Below, one piece after another: positions 57,801-64,000 of a stretch of DNA of 64,000 nt (within the stretch, counting starts at the first letter, position 1; every line of letters begins with the position of its first letter). The stretch is from Agarophyton chilense (lineage: Eukaryota; Rhodophyta; Florideophyceae; Gracilariales; Gracilariaceae): contig JARGXX010000036.1 in assembly GCA_030374765.1 (NCBI GenBank), forward strand, positions 62,001 through 126,000, written 5' to 3'. The notes beneath the pieces were generated by a model that worked only from the letters and a program-made list of their open reading frames with translations, had not been told where the DNA came from and did not search any database. Both the position numbers and the translations under genes were made by a program.

Positions 57801-59188
57801 AATTTGCGGCAATGGATATACTTGGGTCTTTACCTAAGTCGTCCCATGGGAAACAGTTTGTTTTGGTTATAACCGATAGGTTTTCCAAACTTACCCGAGC
57901 CGTACCCCTAGAAAAGACAACGGGCACGGATGTCGCCACGGCCTTCTTGTCCCACCGGTTATATCCATATGGCATGCCACTCTACCTCCTTACGGATAAC
58001 GGCAGCCAGTTTTTATCCAAATTTTTCTCACACGTTTGTGCGACCTTAGGTATCAAACATGTGAACACTACGGCGCACCACCCACAAACCAGTGGCCAAA
58101 CCGAACGCTTCAACCGCACCCTTCTGGACCGATTCGCGCAGTACGTTTCGGAGCACCAATTAGACTGGGACGACTACGTTGAGCCATTGGTTTATGTTTA
58201 CAACACGCAGGTGCACGCTTCCACGTGGACAACACCTTTCGACTTAAGGCTGACGAGAGCGGCGCTGCCGATAGCTGTTGACCTTCAGGAGTTCATTATA
58301 CCCCAGGACATAGTCGAAGGGATGACTCCGACCCAGGCGAAGCGCTACTCGCGCCGACGCATTGACCGCATCCTCCAATCGGCCAGAACTGTACTAACCA
58401 AAGCCCAGCGGCGCTACAAGTGCAATTTCGACAAAGCCGTTTGGAACACACAGACCTTTGGGAAGGGAGATCTGGTTTACCTGGACCGGCCACGGAAGGA
58501 CAGTGAGGAATTCGGGGACACTACGCCGAAGCTCTTACCTCGCTCTACGGGACCATAAAAAGTCCTTAAGGCCAATGATCACGCCATTACTTTACTCATT
58601 GACGGCCTACAGGACACTGTGTCTATTGACCGCGTAACACGAGCTCCCAGTTCCTCCGGACCAAGAACGTCCCAGCCCCCTGGCCCAACGGTAGCACCAA
58701 GACCTCATGTCGACACTCAAGTCTCCACACCCCTTAGGGCAGTTTCCGAGGACTCGACTTGCCCCACGGACACGATGGTCAAGGCCAACTACTATGACCC
58801 ATCGCTCCCAACTGAATCCGATGGAATCGCACCTCTGGACCACACTGTCCTTCCGGAGGATGAACACCAACAGGAATATGTGATTGAGCGCATAATTTCC
58901 GCCGTTATGGAAGAAGATGGAACTATGCGCTATCGCGTCCGTTGGTTCTGCTACACACCTGAGGAAGATACTTGGAAAGAGCCTCCAACTATTCCTGCTA
59001 ATTTTATCGCCCTCTATTGGCGCAAAACCAGCCACTCGGAGGACGGCATTCAGGAGGGGGCAACCATTGGTCCGATTAATCCTAAAACGCCTCCGAAACC
59101 GCCTCCCGACACGACGGTTCGCCGGAGCACGACTGTTCGTCGTAGCTCCCGCATCAAGGAACAAAGTCAGTCCTTCGGAGACGCCTGA
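54897..59188 (+). pseudogene. Gypsy-3 Pol: protease to chromodomain, seven stops
   Basis: The protease (VLDTGAVPKMVH, near 55080) sits in its own frame. From 55205 one frame runs to 59188 with stops at 55748, 55970, 56360, 57119, 57128, 57323 and 58556 and no shift. RT has DANSGYWQIPL (near 56200), but the catalytic YxDD box reads YLDEVIIF (56378-56400), so the second Asp is Glu. RNase H has LDTDASDVQVG (near 56830). Integrase shows HSSRLVGHTGG ... CASC, MDILGSLP, LLTDNGSQF and GQTERFNRTL (57600-58120). The chromodomain is EYVIERI ... MRYRVRWF ... EEDTWKEP (58875-59000). The domain order matches Gypsy-1. Confidence 0.88.
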
Positions 59189-59360
59189 GGAAGACCTGGG
59201 ACGCTCCAAAGATTGGACAACGTCCCGGGGCACGCACATTTGAGATACAAAAACGACCTTGGGAAAGCACAAGCATTAATTTATTTGACAACTAACAGAA
59301 GCCTAACAGCTCTCGGTATGACTTCAAAGTTCGCGGAAGCGCTTCAAACACCAACAGGAC

Positions 59361-61440
59361 TCACTGGGGCGGCACAGGAGTAACTCCGTCGTCCTCATTG
59401 GAACCTGCAGGAGCGAAACCGGGATTAGGGTCACTCGAGGAGCCAAATGGACCACCCGAAACGGCCGCAGCGAGCCGTGCACGCTTCTTCGGCGGGAACT
59501 CCCCGGAGGAGCTATTGTCACCATCGGAAACCTCCCGGTCACTCAAATTGAGACCAATTCGGGGATCCAAGTCGGCAGTAACCCTCTGGGACATCGCCTG
59601 GGCATTTTGTTCCAGTATATTGACCATGGCGGTCTTCAGGTTCTGACCCTGTTGGGAAACCACGGCGTAGCGAGCCGAGCGACGCGCCCAGGAGCATGCT
59701 TCCCTCAGGGCTGTGGCAATTGCCATCGAGGCCGTGATACAAACGGTACGGCAGACATGACGGAGACTCGCGGCGGCAGCCGTGACCGAAGCAGGAAAGT
59801 GGACCGACGGAGAGGACGGAGCGATGTCGACGCCCCCGGGGGACGTCTGAGCATGTGCCTTGCCTACAGGACTCTCTCTTTCGACAGTAAACTCGCAAGG
59901 AGGAATAGTCACTTGGGCGACGGGCGGTTCATACGAGAGCTTATTCTGAGGAGCAGCGCCCGGAGGAGATCAAGGAGGAGAACCGGTCGGCAATACAACG
60001 GCAGACTCAATCGGAGGATGAACGCCCTCCACGGGTAAGACGAAGGGATCTTCACCAAAGGATTCTCCGTCGGACATGCCAGCAGGAACTAACGGCGCGG
60101 CTTCCACATCAGGCTCGAAGCAAAGATGATCGAAACCAATGGCCTTCGGATAATAGTCGGACACATGACGCCTCGTAATGTCCGATGGTTGATTCCTCAA
60201 GGGCTTGGCGGGAGAGGCACGGGAGTCATCCCGAGCCTGCGGATGCAGCGGAATCGGCGTGAATGAGTCGGTATTTCAGTCACACCAAAGGAACCCGGGA
60301 GTCTTGGCCCACTCCACCTGTAAAACATGATCCAAAAGAGCCTCGGTCTCCTCGACGTCGAACTGAGTCCCACGGACGATGTTTTTATGCCCGGGTTCCT
60401 TAGGAAACGGATCATGATGTCCAAGAGCGGGGTTAGGCGACCTCGAGGACCGGGTATGTTCTCATCATACCACACCATCCAATCCTCCGAAAGGACATTA
60501 CCCCGGATTGCGTATTTCGCGGTATCCAGAAAGACCATGAGGGACATCACGCCGAACTCGACGAAGAGCACCTGGCAGGACAGCCAGGACCTTCGGCCAT
60601 GATCAGCGCCCATGAGTTGGGACGAGTAGTACGCCACCATGGACGGGGTGGGGACCAGAAGGAGCGGCGAGACACGCCAATACACGGCCCATTGGTTCTC
60701 ATTCTCATGGGGTAGGGAAAGGTACAACGGAAGGGGTTTGTCGGCGCTCATGTCGTGGAACTCCAATTGGTGCCAACAAAAGAAGAACCCCAAGGATTGG
60801 CGTAGACGACCATCGGGCTCGTGCATCTCGTTCCAATAGACCCGGTTGGACATCCAGAATAAGTGGTCGTACGGTGGCCAGAAGCACATAAGCGCGAAGA
60901 GGTTGTGACCAGCCGGAGGAAAGCGCACATGAGGCGAGATGAAGTCCGTGCATAGGTCCGAAAGGAGTTTGTTCACCCTGAACTGGTAGTCGGCATCTTC
61001 CTCGTAGTGGACGTACGGCAAATCCTCTTGGACGAATGTGCCAAATCGCGTCGCCGAACGCGGATCCACAGGACAATGCAACCATCGTTTATACCACGAG
61101 ACGCTGCGCGCGTTCTGGCTGCCCCTCTGGAAGTCGGGTATCTGGGCAAACCTTCGGGCGTCGAGATACATCTGGAAAAACCTTTGGTATTCTTACACTG
61201 AGGACGGCAGAATGGCATGACGCACTATCTGCGGGTTTCTTCCGATGGTATGGTCAAAGCGGTCCCCCAGACGCTCGTAGGCCACTTGGTATCCCAAAGA
61301 GCTCCCCGCTGGGTTGTTTGAGGTCAGTGTACCGCTGGTCCCAGGGTGGTCCGCAGGGAAATGAATAGGAGAGCCGGTGGAGGCGACATAGTCCGAAGGA
61401 AGTACGGCGTATCCGGAGGGCTTATAATAAGGTTATTTCG
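59361..61440 (-). pseudogene. Gypsy-3 antisense ORF (aORF3), distant relative of aORF1
   Basis: A long coding region on the strand opposite gag-pol fills the space between pol and the 3' LTR. An upstream part (about 61440-60300) is broken by a TAA near 61195. A frame change near 60300 then leads to LRNQPSDITRRHVSDYYP, which aligns with FLRENPRDMPPNQLTGYVYD of aORF1. Upstream, QVLFVEFGVMSLMVFLDTAK aligns with VVYTEFIAKMAVFLLWDAYD of aORF1. A TGA at 59970 interrupts the downstream part, which ends with an acidic region and PPKKRARL, a possible nuclear localisation signal. Its end is 172 bases from the end of pol. I recognise no known domain. Confidence 0.65.
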
Positions 61441-61863
61441 GCATCGCGCGCAACCAATGGAATGGTACCATGAGAAAAAGACGAAGTAACGGAGTTGACT
61501 CGAACCGACTGACAGGCGTGAACGACGGTGGACGAAGCGCGGAGGGTCGCGAAGGGAAGAACGGAGACGAAGGAAGATCCCAATGGACCGTCTCGGCAAC
61601 GCGACGCGAGGAAAACGCCGGCGATGCACCTATGGCCAGCGCTAACGGCGCGTGACAGTTTCAAACCTTAGGCAAATCACTTGCCCTTCGGCACCAATTG
61701 TCGGCTCACACATCGCCGCATTCCTGCATCCCCGCAGGTGGTGACGACGCGACGTACTGCCGCACCCAATTGTACCGGGAGCAATGAAGTGCACGCGTCC
61801 CGAGCCGCAGTTATGAAACTATCTGGACTTCGCCGTAACGGTCGAATTCTAAGGAGGGAGATA

Positions 61864-62310
61864 TGTGAAGGAGCGATAATACCGGTTGAGCCCGGTAAGC
61901 CGCCGGGCCCTGAAGGATCTTGCAGGTGATACGTGTACGAGTCGACCTCAGGTGGACTCATGTAGGTTATTAAATTAATTTAATTTGTGTAATAGATTAA
62001 CACTACAGTGCCAGGGGGATCTCAGGGCCTCGCCAGTACTATTTACTTGGCTCGAGTGACGCTTCTTCCTTAGAGTACGGTAGGCACCGTTAGGATACAA
62101 AATAACCCCCTTTGGTACATAAGTTCCACCCTTTGGTCTTCAATCAATCGTTTCCGTAGCTCCAACCTGTAGGACTACGCAGTAAACGCCAGCCCATTGC
62201 ACCAGGTACTCTGGGAATGCCGCCGTCAAGGATTCGAACCTTAGGATCCGCTCTACCACGCTACCACCGGTCGAGACCCGTACGCTGACTTAGCCCGTCA
62301 TTGTGTTACA
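61864..62310 (+). repeat. Gypsy-3 3' LTR
   Basis: It begins TGTGAAGGAG and ends GTTACA. The purine tract AAGGAGGGAG (61851-61860) precedes it and TTCTG follows it. Confidence 0.92.
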
Positions 62311-62315
62311 TTCTG
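62311..62315. other. Target-site duplication of Gypsy-3
   Basis: TTCTG here repeats 52059-52063. Removing the element and one copy restores an in-frame copia RT (GFRLQQ-NHLIDKLLH). Confidence 0.9.
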
Positions 62316-64000
62316 CTGCAAACGAAAGCCATTGAGGTGGTACTCAAAGTTCCAGCCCATATATTTGCTTGGTCTGTCGAGTCGTTTCAAGCGGTATTTG
62401 GTTTTCAGTGTGTTGGAAAATGCGTCCGGAAGAGAGGGATGAGATGTGGGTGAGAGAAAAAAATCTGTGATTATAACGATGAGGATATAGTCATGTGATA
62501 TTCGCCAATAGAAAACGCTGGGGTCGTATTTGATGGAATTGTAGCCGTGTGAATTGAGGTGGTTCTATAGTTCTTTGATGTAAATGTTGGCAGCAGGAGC
62601 GGTGCCACGGAGGTTTCCGATGAGTCACTGCACGGATTCAGGATGCTTGAACGTACCATCAAATCAAGGCGGTTGGAAAATGTAAACCTGTTTGTTGTGC
62701 TCGTACTTTTCGTGAAAGTACGCGGCTTTGATATCAAAGTGCTCCAGATGAAGGCGGGGTTCCGCAGCGATTCGGAGAAGGAGACGAGTCGTGGTTTTGT
62801 CAGCATTGTAGGATGAAGTGTCTTGAGGTTCATATTGTTTGTTGGGAAGCATTAGGTCGCCGCAGAGTGCGCGGTGAGCCTTGCGCGCTCTGACTTCATT
62901 CGTTGGTAAGGTTTTGTATCTGTATTACATGGAGGGGGGTAATGGGCATAGTATTGGGAGGAGTGGTGAAGGTCCAGCGAATGGCATCCATTTTGTCGAG
63001 TTGGTCGAGTTCATTGTTATTTGCAGTTGTCAATTCAGAGGCATCTGGATGTTTGGCAGCATGTTTCCGGGATCTAAGTAAGGGTGTGGTATGTGTAACT
63101 GTCAGTGGTAGGGAGCTGAATAATCGTAACAACAAGGTGCATGGATCAAGGCTGAAATCGTATGGTTGGAGGTCCATTGTGCGAATTGTCTGTGTGCGGT
63201 TGAGTGCTAAATTCCAGACATTAATTTGGGTTAGGCTGAGAGGGTGTAGATAATGAACAGGTTCCGAACGGCGATTGAGTTTTTACTTTCGTGGGTGAAC
63301 TCGAAGGATGGTTCGAAGCTGGCCAAATGGGAATAGCTGTGACAGGTTGGGAGGGGAATCGTACCACACTGTGTGGGAAAGATTTTGGATGGAGAAGTGG
63401 TGGTGTAAATTGTACTTCAATGCAGCATCAGTAGTGGCGTCCTGCCAGTAAGTGAGTAGGAGGCGGCTATGAACTAGAGAAGCCCTAGCAGTATTGAGAA
63501 GGGAACTACTGACGCATTTTGCCACGGAGTCTTCCTGTGGTGACAATGAAAAGATGGTTTGAAAAGGGATACTGCACACTGATGACGATTTTTTGAAGGC
63601 CCTGGATGTGATTGTCTTTGCGTTATCTCTTCCGAGAAGGAGGGGCTGTCTGTTGTGGGTGTTGGATATTTGGGTCATTATATTGAGAAGTTTGGGAATA
63701 GTTTCGGACCGAATCTTGAGGAAGTCGATGTGAAGGAAGCGGGAGGCGATGTCGATGGCAACGAGTACATGGCTGTTTCCTTGAAGTGATGGAGGTTTCT
63801 GGTGCCTGCAAATGTCGATTTGTATGTAGACTCAAGGGAACTGAGTGTGAGTGTTACGGTGAGGAGGTTTCAGTTTGCGTTTTCTTTCCCTTCATCCAAG
63901 TCAGTTAAGTTTTGGGGATGTGTGACGAAGTGTAGAAGGGATATTTGGTAGAAGGATGTGCTTGAACATTAATTGTAGTGAACGGGGATTAATATGGCCT
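62316..64000 (-). pseudogene. Ty1/copia Pol, 5' part (integrase and RT), continues off the window
   Basis: Read on the minus strand from the window edge: integrase residues SRFLHIDFLKIRSET-like (near 63740), RDNAKTITSRAFK, then AKCVSSSLLNTARASLVHSR and YWQDATTDAALKYN (near 63500-63400), typical of the copia integrase C-terminal half. RT follows with KHPDA, LEHFDIKAAYFHEKYEHNKQ (near 62720) and YMGWNFEYHLNGFRLQQ (62400-62330). The frame then continues across the Gypsy-3 insertion into 52058 once one TTCTG is removed. Several frameshifts and stops occur. Integrase before RT defines Ty1/copia. Confidence 0.82.

Larger units (their letters stand above)
52064..62310 (+). mobile_element. Gypsy-3: complete Ty3/gypsy element inserted in a copia element
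   Basis: LTRs 52064-52505 and 61864-62310 are flanked by the perfect 5-bp duplication TTCTG (52059-52063 and 62311-62315). Order: LTR, primer-binding site, gag, protease, RT, RNase H, integrase, chromodomain, antisense frame, purine tract, LTR, as in Gypsy-1. It disrupts a copia reverse transcriptase. About a dozen stops show it is inactive. The 5' LTR begins TA where the other copies have TG. Confidence 0.94.

Noticed and set aside
58607-59272. 221-codon minus-strand frame over the Gypsy-3 chromodomain
   Set aside because: It overlaps a recognisable chromodomain on the plus strand and has no counterpart in Gypsy-1.

Overview
This window is eukaryotic nuclear DNA and most of it is transposable elements. 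The evidence is a spliced type I metacaspase with a 71-base GTATGT...AG intron, LTR retrotransposons, a Helitron, and Tc1/mariner, PIF/Harbinger and piggyBac-type DNA transposons. The mix (chromodomain Ty3/gypsy elements, Helitron, piggyBac-like, Harbinger) and the short intron fit a protist or alga such as an oomycete or red alga. I cannot fix the lineage from sequence alone.

Layout. 1-3.3 kb holds two plausible host genes in divergent orientation: a metacaspase on the minus strand and an unknown protein on the plus strand. 3.74-11.83 kb is a Tc3-like transposon split by a complete Helitron (3877-10664). Removing the Helitron restores an A|T target and a 1.3 kb Tc element with inverted ends, each carrying two direct sub-repeats. 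11.8-15.6 kb shows nothing I can name. 15.6-17.65 kb is a decayed PIF/Harbinger element with two convergent genes. 18.26-29.0 kb is a complete Ty3/gypsy element (Gypsy-1) with ACGTT target duplications. 29.0-32.1 kb is mostly unassigned and ends in a gag relic, into which a second gypsy element (Gypsy-2, 32081-37560) inserted. 39.69-43.55 kb is a piggyBac-like element whose single long reading frame also carries a YqaJ-like nuclease domain. 45.9-48.6 kb is an inverted, heavily decayed Gypsy-1-family copy. 49.8-50.26 kb is a solo LTR of the Gypsy-3 family. 51.4-64 kb is a minus-strand Ty1/copia element split inside its reverse transcriptase by a complete third gypsy element (Gypsy-3, 52064-62310, TTCTG duplications).

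Two observations stand out. First, Gypsy-1, its decayed relative and Gypsy-3 all carry a long reading frame on the strand opposite gag-pol, between pol and the 3' LTR, and the encoded proteins look distantly related. Second, the piggyBac-like transposase has a nuclease domain of the YqaJ/lambda-exonuclease type placed between its second and third catalytic aspartates, and the element has palindromic repeats near both ends.

Nearly every transposon gene is broken, mainly by in-frame stop codons and only rarely by frameshifts. I read this as slow decay by base substitution. Boundaries of the nested elements were found by matching terminal repeats and target duplications by eye. Domain calls are by motif recognition and have not been checked against a database.
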